This document shows positions 23,084 to 36,428 of a stretch of 64,000 bases of DNA, piece by piece. Numbering within the stretch: the stretch's first letter is position 1; each line of letters starts with the position of its first letter. Under the pieces are notes generated by a model that made no database searches, was not told the origin of the DNA, and worked only from the letters and a program-made list of their open reading frames with translations. The position numbers were made by a program, and so were the translations under genes. The stretch spans positions 51,165,701 through 51,229,700 of the forward strand of contig OY292275.1 in the NCBI GenBank assembly GCA_958496175.1, in the 5' to 3' direction. This DNA is from Sisyra terminalis. Its lineage: Eukaryota; Arthropoda; Insecta; Neuroptera; Sisyridae.

Positions 23084-25439
23084 GTAATACGATTAACGTT
23101 ATAATTATTCGTATATGAGCATGGGATCGTGATTATCGGGAATTAAGTTTCGTAAAATTGTTAAAACTTCAAATTCGAGGTTGTGCCCTGTAGGGTAGTG
23201 GTTCTGGGAGAAATATTCATTCGGGAATTAGAGCAGTGTAAGGAAATCCTATTAATTTACAATAAACTAGAACTCTATGTTTTTGGATTTTTGATCCAAT
23301 TTCAATAACCATTAAATGATAACATCCATTTAAAATAAGAGGGATTTAAAAATATTTTTCTATTTCTCTACCTTAAGTCATATTTCAACATACAGACTTC
23401 AGCTGTAGTTGGGTTCAGCTAGTAAAATATCAAGCTTTTGATGGGTTCAATTGGTTTTCTTCTTAGGTCCTTAACCTTTTAAATGAATGTAAATTCAGTT
23501 TTCAAATCATTTTTTAAACTACTGTAAGATTTTTAAGATCTTAACCCAAAACTTGAATTCAATATTCATTGGTTTATATCTTGTAGTAAGAAATGTAAAA
23601 TATTTTTGAGACAACTTCCGTTTCACGAAAAAAAGCACTTGGATTTCATCTAAAAGGTACTCCATGACAATTTGTCTTTATTTTATTTCTACATATACAT
23701 TCTTATATAATCCACAGTCGCTGTTTGTCTTGTGCGATGTATTTCTTCGCAAACATTCCATAAATATTCGATATTCAATTTGTTATATTTAAAATGTATA
23801 TTTGAGCAAACGATAAACATTCCAGCATTCGATACGAAAATGAAAATAAGAAAAACGAAAATGGAATGAAATGACTTTACAATCAGTGTATTAGAAGAAC
23901 CGTAAAAAATCTATGTTTTTCGTTAGTTGTATTATATTTGTATTTATTTCGTACTACATAAAAAGATGAAATCATCAGACTGCGAAAAAGAGATTTTCCT
24001 TCATATTGCGGATACATGGATTTATGGAAGAGCAGGCGAGTTTAGCCCAAACGAAGCTGTTCCCCATGTTCCCTATGTTCCCCAATTCGAGGAGTTGCCG
24101 CATGGGTAGCTCCACATCGCATCGTTCCATTCTTAAAATTTATCAATGCCCTTTAGATACATAGTTGTGTTTGTAGCTCGTTCATATACCATATACCACC
24201 CATATGTACACAACTGTATACTTCAACTATGTACCAACATCGTTCTATGTATAAGCAGATACACAATATTGATATTATATTTAGTACGAATGGACAGGAC
24301 TCGTCCACTTGTTAAGATCAGAAGAGCCATCAGGCGCGGAAAAAAGCTTCAAAAGCTCGATTCTCACACTACATGGTCGTAGTAGAAGAGAACATGTACT
24401 CAAAAAGCAATTTGTTACAGAAATTCTCAGTGGCTGGCAACTTTCAATTATATATGCTGGCAAATTGCGATATAAAAACTTGTCAATATTCCCAAAAGAA
24501 ATGTTGTTTTTTCCACCACTTACAACTTCTTTTCAACAGTTTATTCCACGACATATGAAAATGTATCATCAATTTTTCCAATTAAGGAAAATTCATTATT
24601 TAAAACCAATTATTTTTATGCAATAATTTATGTGGTATTTACATTGTTTCTTGTTTAAAAATTTTTTTTTTTTTTTTTTCATGGAAAATAAATAAACAAT
24701 AATTTGCAGATTTTTTTTAAAAGGTACATTGATAATAAGAAATACATACAGACGAGGAAAAAACGATGACGCTCCAATCTCTGCACTTATTTTTTTTTTT
24801 TTTTTTGAAACATTAAGGGCATAAAATCCTAACTTTTTATATACCACAAGCATCTTCTTAAAAGAAAAGAAAATCGATCGCTGCTCATAATATGATAATT
24901 CATAAAATCAATATTAAAAAAATGGAAAACTCTACCATGGTCCTTAATAGCTCCTTCATTTGTCTTTAGGCCACTTTAAGGGGAAACATTGTTACTGTTA
25001 AAACTATCATTAAAGGGTCTTATAGGGGTTACTTTGTAAGTATGTTGGACGTAGGAAGTAATAAAATACTAAGACTGGGAGTTTCAAATATATTTCAATT
25101 AATTTAAATCGATTGATCAAAAATTTTAGTTAAAATAGGAGGTTCTCAATGCCTTTTTTATAAAAAATTAAACAATTGCATCGCTTTATGAACTATTTTT
25201 TTTTTAATTATAAAACTAATTTGGGATCAATCAATTTTGACCTGCATGATTATACATAATTTTTCTCACAATTAAGAAAATAATGTTAAGAATTTGAATA
25301 GTCCTTTTATACTGTTTTTCCACAATGTTAATATTTTAATTTGGAAAGTACTGCAGATATTTAATTTTTATTTGATTAACTTAAAGCGCATTATTGCTTT
25401 TTTTTGCAATTATCAATTCTCAGGTGATTAATTCATGTT
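23084..25439. other. Intronic DNA, no genes recognised
   Basis: Contains poly(T) runs at 24661-24679 and 24790-24806 and short overlapping reading frames at 23927-24626 without family motifs. Nothing else seen. Confidence 0.4.
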
Positions 25440-25775
25440 CCTTTAATTTTGATGAAAGTTTTTTACTACAAAAATCTTTTTAAGTTTTTGTTTTCTCTTT
25501 AAAAATATTTTTAAACGTAACCCTTTAATTATAAGTCATATATCGATAGACCCTGAGTGACGTTAGTGCACAAAACGTGTTCCATTGCATAGTACATATA
25601 CGTACTCGTATAATATGCACTTGTAATTGACTGAGGAGAGTGGTTTTGTAAATTTTTTAAAATTTCAACAATCAAAACAAATGAATATCTCTAAATCTCG
25701 CAATCCTATTGGCTAATAGCCACGTGCAATGACTTGTATGTGCTGTCATCAGATATTCGTGCATTGCTTGACGTA
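25440..25775 (+). repeat. Dispersed repeat, copy 2 (partner at 4650-5010)
   Basis: Same ordered blocks as the copy at 4650-5010, including TTTCAACAATCAAAACAAATGAA and TATTGGCTAATAGCCACGTG. Somewhat diverged, same orientation. Confidence 0.7.
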
Positions 25776-26040
25776 TTCGTAATGTATTTGTTCTTAATTA
25801 ATTAATTTCATTTGATTAAAAACCAGAAAGTGAATTCAAGTGATAATTTAATTAATACTCAATCAATCAAGATAACAATTCTTTTGTTCAAGTAAGTGAA
25901 ATATCATTTAATTCTCAAAACCAGAAATTTTAGTGCCAACAATGTTAATTTCGATCCAATAATCTAAGGTTTTTGTGAAAAATTTTTAAAACTAAATATC
26001 CTTTATATTTTTCTTATTAAATTAATAATCTTTCTTATTC

Positions 26041-27810
26041 TTATATATAAAACAAAGTCGTGTTACTTAGACTGTTTGTAACTGAAGAATGGTTGGATCG
26101 ATTTTCTTGATCTATGAATTATTGGATTCGTCTACGACTCGATTAACAGAATAACTTTTAGATAACTGGAAAATTTTGAATAAAATGCGTTTTTAAATAA
26201 ATTAGGTTTGACATATTCCGCAAATGTTTACTAAACATTATATTTTGTAATTATTGATGTCTATGGTTTGCGAAAAATGCGTTGCTAATGTTTGAGTTTA
26301 ACTTTTTTAATTATTGATTTTAAGTATTAAATTTATAATTTAATTGATATTTTGTTTGAGTGTTATTAATAAATCTTATTGTGAGAACATTACTATGAAC
26401 AATGCCGCAACATAAAAGATCTAATGTTTCCAAAACGTCAATGAAATTAAGCCAATCTTCGTGATATTTTTCGTGCTGAAATTTACAAAATTATGGCCAA
26501 ATTGGTGATAGGATTTTAGGAATCTTTTATTATATTTAGCAAATGCTTAAAAAGTGTTAAAAGTAGTGAAAGGGTAGAAATTATTTATAAAATCAGAAGT
26601 AGTAATAAAGGCTACAAGAAAATCGAAGTCACTTGTACTATTATGGGTACCAGGTCACAAAGAGGGTGACTTAAGGGTCGACATATTAATAAAAAAGAAA
26701 CAAGTTTAAACCTTCTTTTGCCATTATTAAATCTGAAAAAAGATCAACATATGTACAAAGAAATGAAGAGTATACCAAAAGAAGAGAAACTAATTTATCA
26801 AGCAACTCCTAATAGGTTATAACATATCGTACGATGGCTTAAAGACTATGGTTCACTTCAATTTTGGCACAGAAAGGATAAACATAATAACCTGAATAAG
26901 ATTGAGACTTCATTGTAGCACATTCGAGCAGCTACATTACACTAATGCAGAAAGGGGATCTATCGTTTAATACACTGTTAATACACCATACACTGTTAAT
27001 ATATAAGTGTATTAATATAGTACCTAGTTATAACAAAACATTTCACATTCGAAACAAAAAAAAAAAATCGGCAAAAAAAACCGTGGGTTAACCATCGTTG
27101 ATTTTTCAAAAAAATCGTCAAATTTAGAGTTTGTTTTTTTATGATGCCAATCGAAAGTATAAGTCTACCCGTACTTGCTGTGCAAATTTTTCCGAAAACA
27201 AACCACGTTTTAGAGATGAAACCGGCCATCAAAGTGTCAGAAGAAATCATCAAACCATCCAAACTTCAAACGCTTATAACATCATTAAATAAGGGATGAT
27301 TTTCAAACCAAGTAACAATGTGTTAAACGATAATATAGTAGTGTATTAGTTACATATACTATTTTGACCATGTACTGAAGTGTCAAATGATAAAGAAACA
27401 AGCAAATATTCGGTCGGCTTAAAAAATACCTAAGAAAACTGAAACATTCCTAGTAAGAATTCAGTCCCTGATTAAAAGTGACTTTAGGAGCAAATTGGCC
27501 ATAGGAACCATAATTTATAGGGATATTGTCAAAAATGAAATTGTGTTTAAAAAGATCTATGTTTATCTAAAAACTCATGAATAAGTGAGATTTTTTGAAT
27601 TTTTGTAGACATATGGTTGTTAATATGTTCAATGTTCTTATAGGTAGGAATTTAAATAATTAAAATAATATGTATATTTAAAAAACGCACGTAATTTGTT
27701 ATAATCAAGCATAAGTAGGTGTATTTGATCCATACTAACAATTGAAAATGTCGCAATATTACTGCTATTTATAAATTTTAGGTTGTACGAAGTTCACCGG
27801 GTCCTCTAGT
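26041..27810 (+). mobile_element. Helitron/Helentron-like element, copy 1
   Basis: Starts TTATATATAAAACAAAGTCG and soon has GGTTGGATCGATTTTCTTGA, the usual opening of insect Helentron-type elements. Ends CGAAGTTCACCGGGTCCTCT and AGT, i.e. a CTAGT terminus (27806-27810). Internally, near 26620-26700, a frame reads SLVLLWVPGHKEGDLRVD, the RNase H motif of a retrotransposon captured or inserted earlier and shared, in decayed form, with the copy at 53267. No Rep/helicase frame, so non-autonomous. Confidence 0.65.
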
Positions 27811-30389
27811 CCTCAATAAATTCATGATTTATGAGCATTTGTTGATCTTTATTTTTTGAATTAGTTTCACAACGTTTTTTTCACCACCCTTATAGCCTAG
27901 ATCTTTTTAAGCAATTATAATTGCTTAATTTTCTAGCCAATCTTTGATAAATCCTTTAATCGAGAAATATTGTAAATCTGTTCAATAAACACGTATCAAT
28001 TTTGAAGGAGCAAATTTGATCCCTCAACCACCGATATAACTTTTTAGTAGTTTAAATTCAACATATTGTTCAGTTAATTTTTGATTATTTTAAACATGGT
28101 TATAGAAACTTTTCCTAAAAACCACCCACATTTTGCCAAACAAACCAAGTACGAAATTTTTAATCAAACTAACTTCGTTTTCGTTCATTGTTGCGAGGCG
28201 TAAACTCCACATAAATAAATACAGCACCCGGACTGAATTCCAAATCAGTTTTCAAATTGACTGATTATGGAAAACACGTCAGACTAAAATAATACAATTT
28301 TTTTTTTAATTTAAAATTTCATTTTTATGTTCACGCTTACTCACGTCCGCACCTAGAAACAGAGATAAATTGCAGCACAACATTTCAAAAGGCAGACAAC
28401 GGGAAAAAAATGATTTTTTCGCGTTGAAAAAATGCACAACATGTAAACATACATAAATGTAATTATAAACTAGAACAATTGTCTTCATTTATTTGCAAAA
28501 AAAAATTGTTATTTAGTTTGAAATTAAATTCTCGACTAGAGCGCGAGAAGCTCTTGGAAATGTGGGATATTGTTCAAACGAAAATTACGTCACGCTTCAA
28601 GTCCATAACAATATTTAAAAAAAACAATTTTTGAAAAAAATGAGGTTTGCTGTTTTAGTTATAAACATCATTAAAGATATTCGAAGAATCATAATCTTAT
28701 GAATGTTATGGTCACGGCTTAACATTCCCTTGTTCTTTCTGGGTAGTTTATTTTTAAAATAACTGGGTTTTGAATGGCAAATATGTATAAATACATGCAA
28801 GAAATTCTTGGGGTAAGAAAGGTTGATCTTTACTTGTTATAAATGATAAATACGTTGGTTGGTTGTAGAGGGAAGAAATGACAAACCCCAACAACATGCA
28901 TGCCGAGGTACAAACCGTGAACTGTTTCAGAATTTTAAAGTGGAAACTTTGAAAAGTTGCCAAAACATGGCGAGAAGTTGACACTTTTCAAACTCGTTTT
29001 GTGTTTTTGGCTCATTTTTGAACCGATTTTCAAGGAAGTTGCTTTTAACTAGCAAAAAATAAACCTTAGATATATGCCAATTCTAGTTTTGAAAAGAATT
29101 GGAATAGTTAAAGTTTAATTAATTGCTAACAAGCATATTTCTTATTTAATACTTAATAACATAAAAGGAACTTTTCTCTTAAAAAACTTTTTATTACTTA
29201 AGTTTTTTTGATAAATTTTTTTTTCTTTTTCACCAAAAATTGAAAGTTGAAATTAAAGAGCTTCGCCTAGTCGTGTTACATAAGTCGAATAAGGAAACGA
29301 AAATGAAATAGAGTGGAATTGAAAAATTTCTTATAAATGGTCTATAAAAAATAAAATATAAAATAAAAGGTGACAATATACGCCCTTATTGTGTAGGTAT
29401 GTGGTCGGAAGAAAACGTGACTAGCTTTACAAAGATAATTCGATAAAAATTTTGAAAACATTGAAATCGTGTCCCGTTTTTACGTCATACAGCAATACGG
29501 AACGTACAATAAATGTGGTTTTTATTGGTCAATTGTAGAGCAAATATTTGATATTTAAATGGCAAATATCGAACGTGTAAATAAATCAGAACAGTTTTAT
29601 TAAATATTATTGATAAATACGAGGGAAAATCAGGTTGAAAAGCTCTAATTAAATTGCTTGTTTCATCTGGAGGGAAAAGCTTGCGTTGGGAGCTTTGAAC
29701 AAGATTTTTTCCAACTTTTAAGGGATTTTCTACGATTTCCTTTTGTTTCTCGGTATTTAAGTTTGTTTTTCAATTTTATTTTCCCAATAAAAAAAAAGAA
29801 GGAAAAATCAGATTTTTAAGAGGGAAGAAAAATATGGAGGGTTTACAGAGGAATTTTTTTTTATGTGTTTCTTGAATTCTTTATGCATATAGCGTCGTAT
29901 TTTATTTGACTACATCAAAGTTTGTTGTATGCAAGCCAAAATTGACTGCAAACAGAGGACAATTTGCAAGCTAGGGAATTGCAACCGAGATGCAATTTTA
30001 TTGAATTTCTTGTACCTACGTATTTGTAAATACTCACGAGACTCCAATTTGTCAATATTTTTCTCAAATAGATTCAAAAGTATGAAAGTTAGTGTTAGAC
30101 ACATACGTTGCTTTAGTAAAACGATTCAAGTTTCGGAAGAGAATCGTGAAAAAAATCGAAATTGACGTTGATATCTTAATGGTTCTTTGATTTATAACTT
30201 GACAACGATTTAAACTTCTAAACTGGTTTTCTACTGACGAAAATATACGTTTAGATTTCATTCTAGCTTTTATTTTATATACACAAATATATAAATATTA
30301 TATTTTTATCATCTTTCTAACAATATGTGGATAACATGCAAGAAAAAAATGTTCATCTTTTGAACAAAACCCATTACAATCATGGAGTT
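27811..30389. other. Intronic DNA, no genes recognised
   Basis: Short frames on both strands lack motifs. No repeat or element structure detected by eye. Confidence 0.4.
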
Positions 30390-30660
30390 ATTTTTGTAGA
30401 ACTTCGTAAGATGTGAAGCTCTGCTTAGCAAGTGTGGGTCATATTGATACAAATAAGTAATAATCTGAAGGACCAATAAGGGGAGCAGACCGCATCCGAA
30501 ATTATTTTCAAACTAAATGCCTATATCATATCCTTCATTAATTTTTCTAAGTAGCCAAAGGAATTACCGTGCAGCACTGTATTGTATTGTGTACTGTGTT
30601 GTCTTGTATTGCCTATTTTGATATTGTGACCGATTTTCACGTCAAAGCTTGGTTTTATAA
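30390..30660 (-). pseudogene. Mariner transposase remnant
   Basis: Reads in the same order as 57430-57640 (CGTAAGATGT-AAGCTCTGCTTAGCAAG; AGGACCAA; GGAATTACC; GACCGATTTTCACG). On the - strand a frame gives GPSDYYLFVSM, the mariner motif (A)PSDYHLF-SM. Heavily decayed; it abuts the Helitron-like 3' end at 30664. Confidence 0.6.
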
Positions 30661-30663
30661 TAT

Positions 30664-32919
30664 ACTAGCTGACCCAGCAAACTTCGTACTGCCTAACAGG
30701 CAAAGAATGTAGTGTTTTATGAATGAATATTTTAGCTACACTTAGTTTAAATTTTTAATAATAAAATTAAGTTCAATACTTCATTAGAATAATAAATATA
30801 TTAAAAGAAAATAAAAACTATATAAAAAAATCAATTCTTTCAATTGCAAGTCAACCAACACATTTCGTCGGCCTAAAGTGTTAAGCTGCTAAGTTCTTTT
30901 TAACAGTTTTTTCAGGGAAAGGAAAAAAAAGTGAATATAAGCTACATAAGTTACTACATAAAGCAGGTTTCCGATTCATGTTATATTTTGAGAAATTTCT
31001 ATTTTTAAAGAGATTTATCAGTTTGTCATTCGATAGAATTTTTTATTCCTTGCTATTAAAACAAAAAAAAACAACAATTTTTAAAAGTGGACTTAACAGA
31101 TTGAGACTTAAGGCTGACGATTTGCTTTATTGAAGCAAAGCTTTATTGAAGTTATGTATTTGGGTTCATGCGTTGCCCTCGGATTGATTCTCTCCATTGA
31201 AGCACCTTGCCTAATTATATTGACATACGAAGTTTGTCAAATCAGATATTTTTAATATATAAAACAAAGTAGGGGTAGTTAGACCAATTAGAACTAAAAA
31301 AAAAAATGGCTGGACCGATTGTGACGATATATGATTTGTTAGATTCGACTTCGCTCCAAATAACAGAATAACTATTAATATATCTTAACAATTCACGGAA
31401 AAAAATGAATAAAATGAGTTTTTAAATAAATTAGACTTGGCATTTTACGCAATTGGCAGTTCGCGTCACCCATACTTAAATGTTTATTTAATATTGCCAG
31501 TAATTTTTATTTAAAAACCCATATAACCATTAAAACCATTGGAAATTCGACGCAATGACTCACTATGTTTCGAAGACGCAATGATTTTACTGATTGACGA
31601 TTTCTCCTAAACATTGCCAATCATTCCAAGTTCAGATTCTGCCAATAAAATAAACTCCTGCTTAAAATCATAAAATCTGTGACATGTGAAAAAATTACAG
31701 CTGGCAACATGAGTTGCGTTGCGGAATGATTCATCTGCTGAAGAATTTTCCAAACAATTTTTGAATATCAGTAATGGCAGTGTTCTTGTCGACGAACCAA
31801 GCGTATTGACTACATTTTCTTCGAATTTTGTGTCATTCAAAAATTTTACCTAATTCCTAGCTTTTTTATAAAACAGCAGAATAACGTTTTAATCGTTTAA
31901 TTGGAATAAAAATTCAAACTAATAACACGACTATTACTGATTTTCATTCATTTCTAGGATAAATCTTCTGCAGATAGATCGTTATATAGCAATGTAATTC
32001 TTATGTTTTCTTCCAGGTGAAGTTTCTTCATATGACTCCATAAATTTGATAATTTAAGGCAAGCATTTATTTTTTAGACAGAAATCGACCCTGTATGTCT
32101 GAAGTCGTCCACTTATGCAATTTGAAAGGCAGAACGACTAATCTGGAAAAGTGTTTTTCAAACAATTTCTCGATATTGGTAATGGCAAAATTTCTGTTGA
32201 CACATCATCTGGATATATTAATTTCCCTACAAAATTTTGCCACTTTACTAAGTTAAAGACCGAATTCATCGAAATGGTGTTCCCAAACTGTGTTACAAAA
32301 ATTATATTTAGTTAAGCAAATATGTTATATTGGCTCCAAAAAACGTTGATTAGGTACAACAAAATGAGTATTCAGATTCAAAATAAGATAACTGGCGAAT
32401 TGATGATGCAACTCGGTTGATTCCATTACTAATCAAGATGATGTTGACAGTAGAATAGATTATAAATAGATTACAAATATGTATCGTCTGTTCACTAATA
32501 AACTATTGTTTTTATAAATTAAATATAAATCGTACACAATTTTGCTCGCACTGTTTTGTGATACATAATAAATGCAAAATGAAATGCCAAAATGACGCGG
32601 ACTTACAACACTCTTCCAAAATATGAATTAAATAATTATTTTAACAACAATTAAATAAATAAAATGTTAAATTCATACGTTGCTAAGCGTTTTTCAAAAT
32701 AAATCACGGGATTCAATGATTACAAATAATATATAGGCAAGTAGGCGTAAAAATTTGCGGAAGCTGTCGAGGGACTCCTTAATCTTCTAGAGGTATGACA
32801 TATACTTTACATCCGATTCTCATGCCTACCGAATAAACGTAGATAATTTTATGAAAATCGGTTCAGCCGTTTCGGAAGAGTTTGCCTACAAACACCGTGA
32901 CACGAGATTTTTATATATA
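30664..32919 (-). mobile_element. Helitron/Helentron-like element (minus strand)
   Basis: On the - strand it begins TATATATAAAAATCTCGTGT with CGAAACGGCTGAACCGATTT shortly after, and ends GAAGTTTGCTGGGTCAGCTA followed by GT. Both ends are classic for insect Helentron-type elements. Another start of the copy-1 type (ATATATAAAACAAAGTAGGG, 31255) and GGCTGGACCGATTGTGACGA lie inside on the + strand, suggesting one element nested in another. No coding frame for Rep/helicase. Confidence 0.65.
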
Positions 32920-34636
32920 AAATATGAGAATAAAATTTTATGATAACTTGGTATTAGTATTATCATAACTAAGCCTATTTTCCTACTCTCGAAATTTTAC
33001 ATTCGTCTCATTATCTTAAAGTTTACATTTTTGAAAGTTTCACTACTATTACGTGTACACTCATTATTTAACATATTTTTTATTAATTTTCATTACTTTA
33101 TAACTGGTGTGGTCTTTTAGTAGCTTTTGGGTATATGAAAAGCCTTCAACCGATATATCACAAAGATGTTCATTACGAGATACCAAGTGGTCATCTGGAC
33201 CACTTTGTCCACCAGTAAGCTGTACTGAAAAATATTGCACCTATACAATATTTTCAAAACGAAAATCATTTCAATATTCCTCAGAACGAAAATTTTCTAA
33301 ATTTCTTTTAAAAGTCATCCATTCCTTGGAAACAACCAAGTCAAACACGAAAACCCACATTCTCAACTGCAGCTATAGCACAAAAAAAATGATAAATAAA
33401 ATTACCTCGCATTTTACAGGACGTTGACAAGGATGTTTTGTGAAACTATGTTTTGTTAGGAGATATTGAAAATGTGCGACTCGAAACCAATCCAATCACG
33501 ATTGCGATTGTATGTATTCGCTCCATTCCGCCTCACCATCACATCTCCAATCCTTTGAATCTTCATATTTATTGCACACTTTTCTTTTTCCATTTTTCTC
33601 ATGATGAGATAGGATTCAGTTATGAGTGACATTGATGTATTTTCGATATTGGAAGCCAAACAAAAATCTCTAAACCGATACATTTCGCTTTACCATAAAT
33701 ATCTAACACGTATTTTTATTAAGATTGCCACAAACGTTCTCCACCCCCTAACATATCTCATTGGAATCAAAATTCCACATCCTTAAAATCACTTACTTGG
33801 AAAATTGATCTATAAACTCCAATATTTTTGTTCTTTACATTTTATTTTTAACTTTAAATATTTAAATTAAGTTTTTGCATCAACGTTCTCTTATCATTTT
33901 CATGAGGGAATTTCTACGTGACTTCACATTTATTCTTCATTATAAAATGCATTTTCGCTTCATGCACATTTAATATTCACTTCAACTTAAAACTAGAACT
34001 ACAAACTAGCTCATTCAATGCATTTTATTGGCTTACATTTTTTTAGATTGTAAAACTGATTATTTTTTTTTGGAATATAAGTAGAAGCAACAATTTATCA
34101 CGGTAGAAATTATGTGATTAAAATGATTTGTTAATGATTTGAATAATAAAACGAGTATGTAATACTTTAATGTCGCTAACCCTTCATGAATATTAATATG
34201 GCTTAGTTAAATCAGGCTCAATTCCTCTCGTAAGTCTGTAAATATTTCATGCAATTTTGCATCGGTATTTACTTGAGTAAATAATTGGGGTTTCTATTTT
34301 GGATTTCCCAAAGTTTTCAAACGACTTTAATTTAAATCCACCAAACACATTTTTAATCTTGGAGCAATTTAATAGGCTTTTATTAGTTAATTTTATGAAG
34401 CTTTTAACGTAAATATTCATAATTCATATAAGGAAATTGTACGTCTAATTTTTGAAAGAATTATGTAATGTAGGGCGAAAGTTATTGCATCAGAGGTTCT
34501 TCAGTCTACAAAAAGATTTAAATTTTTATATTATTGCTTGAACATGAAAAAAGAAGCTTATAATTATTTTACTTTCACTATAAGTCACCATTTTCAAAAA
34601 AAAATATTAGATACTTATCAATATAATCATTAATAG
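32920..34636. other. Intronic DNA, no genes recognised
   Basis: The 106-codon frame at 33107-33427 is the longest here and has no recognisable domain; it is cysteine- and serine-rich but lacks a spaced zinc-binding pattern. Not called. Confidence 0.35.
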
Positions 34637-34860
34637 CCGTCTGGTGGCCGAGTGGTCAACATGTTCGCTCCTAAAATGATAGGTGTTTGATATTTCTCGA
34701 TTTATTAATTTTTATTAATCCTGGAGTTGTTAAAGACCTTGGTAGTTGTAAAGCGACGGTAAATTATAATAATAAGTGTAATAATAGGCAAACGTGTATA
34801 TGTACGTATGTGTGTCGGCAAAGAGAAAACAAAGAATGTATTACATACGTGTGGGTAAAA
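34637..34860 (+). mobile_element. tRNA-derived SINE, copy with full tail
   Basis: Box-A-like TGGCCGAGTGGTCAAC near the start is tRNA-Leu/Ser-like; box B is decayed. The body AAAGACCTTGGTAGTTGTAA and AGCGACGGTAAATTAT is shared with 43115 (+) and 47440-47630 (-). A tail AGGCAAACGTG...TCGGCAAAGAG...TTACATACGTG recurs, reversed, at 17960-18055 and 18690-18760. Confidence 0.75.
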
Positions 34861-36400
34861 ACCAAATAACATTATCATTAAATATTACTTGACAATCACT
34901 GAAGAGGATTGCTTGGCAATCGAAATATGTACCTGGGGAATATTTGTAACAAAAAAATTTTTTACATAAATATTTAAGTTGTAAGTCAAACTTTAATTTA
35001 ATAGTGATGAGGAGTAATTTAGAAAAAGTTATTGATATTTCCTTGAAAAGACAAAGTTGAACACAAAAAATTTTATAAGAGTTACAGTTTCACAAATTAG
35101 TTCATCGAGCTTCTAACAGAGGAACGCGTATCAAAATAATGTAATTATTTTTTTTTTTATTTTTTCTATACAATTTTGTAAAATGTTGAAATTAAACTAA
35201 AAATTTCTATCAAAATTTTTTAAGGATAAATATTTATATCTAAAATTTTTGTCAAGGGAAGAGATTTAACTTGATAATAATATTCATCTCGTATAATTTG
35301 TGTAAAGGTATGCAACTCAACTCTATGGATTTATTATTTGGAAAATAATTGGCAAAGCTTACGTAAGTCTTACGTAATATGCATGCAAAATTTTCTTATA
35401 TATCAGTGTTTTGAATTTATCATTAAAACCATTACATAATTTTAATAATTATATACCCGATTATTGGAGTATATTCAATGAAGAAGTTCATATACAAATT
35501 GAGAATAATGTGAATTAAAATGAATAGGTCATATAGTATAATGTTTATCTTATGTTTATCCTTGTTAAAATTAAAAAAGACAATGGTAAAAATTATTTAT
35601 TTTCTTATTATAGTATTATTATAAAGAAATAAAATTATAGATTATTAAAGTTCAGCTTTTTCAAGATAACTACTATTTTACTTTACACTAAAGTTATTAA
35701 TTAGCTTCCCAAAGTTTTAGCGTTCGAAAAAGTCCAGAAATTTCACCCGATTTTCCAGACAAATCAATTAAGATTGGGAATAGGAATAATTGTTCAATTT
35801 ATCGAGATTCATTTACATATATAATTATAGCAAATCGAAATATTTTCTCATTAGTTACGGTCACTGAATGTCTCTACAGAACCACACCCCACCGGTTCGA
35901 AGGTCAGAATTGGCAATTAAGGGCTGCCAGGTGCTCTAAATGCGCCTTTTTGCCCTTCATTTAATGTGGAAAACAAACCGAATTTCTATTAATTTGTCTA
36001 ATTGTAAGTCAAACGGTCAAACATTTGAGCATTAAACCTTAATCCGCCATCGTCGACAGGGTAAATCCGTACAGCTTGGATCGAATCTATAATCATAACA
36101 TAAAATATTTCCATCAAAGCTCGTTACAACTTCTATCAATTGCAAAATCAAAACGCGTCGCGTTAATTAATTCAGTTGGAAGTTTTCTTAACAAGACGCG
36201 AATACTCCTTAATTAATTTGTATCAAAACAATATTTAATTAAAATTTATAAAAGTTTGCAAGTTTTTTAACGGCTGGCCAAGACTGGGAGCTTTCAAGCC
36301 TTGTTTTTACATCATTCCATATTAAATATAAGAGTTGGAAAAGTTTTTGAAAATTTTTATTTTGTTTAAAGAAAAAATGAGGAAAACTTGGAAAAATTTA
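34861..36400. other. Intronic DNA; unique GC-richer block at 35860-36060
   Basis: 35860-36060 (CCACACCCCACCGGTTCGAA, TGCCAGGTGCTC) stands out in composition and has no visible repeat. Nothing else recognised. Confidence 0.35.
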
Positions 36401-36428
36401 GGGGACACAGGGGCGGGGGGAGAGGGGG
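36401..36428 (+). promoter_or_regulatory. Potential G-quadruplex motif
   Basis: GGGG-ACACA-GGGG-C-GGGGGG-AGA-GGGGG: four G-runs of at least four with loops of 5, 1 and 3. It meets the standard G-quadruplex pattern and is conspicuous in AT-rich intron. It lies on the sense strand of pgant2, so it could also form in nascent RNA. Confidence 0.6.

Noticed and set aside
33107..33427. Cysteine-containing 106-codon protein
   Set aside because: Cys spacing fits no zinc finger or disulfide family known to me, and there is no signal peptide at the start.
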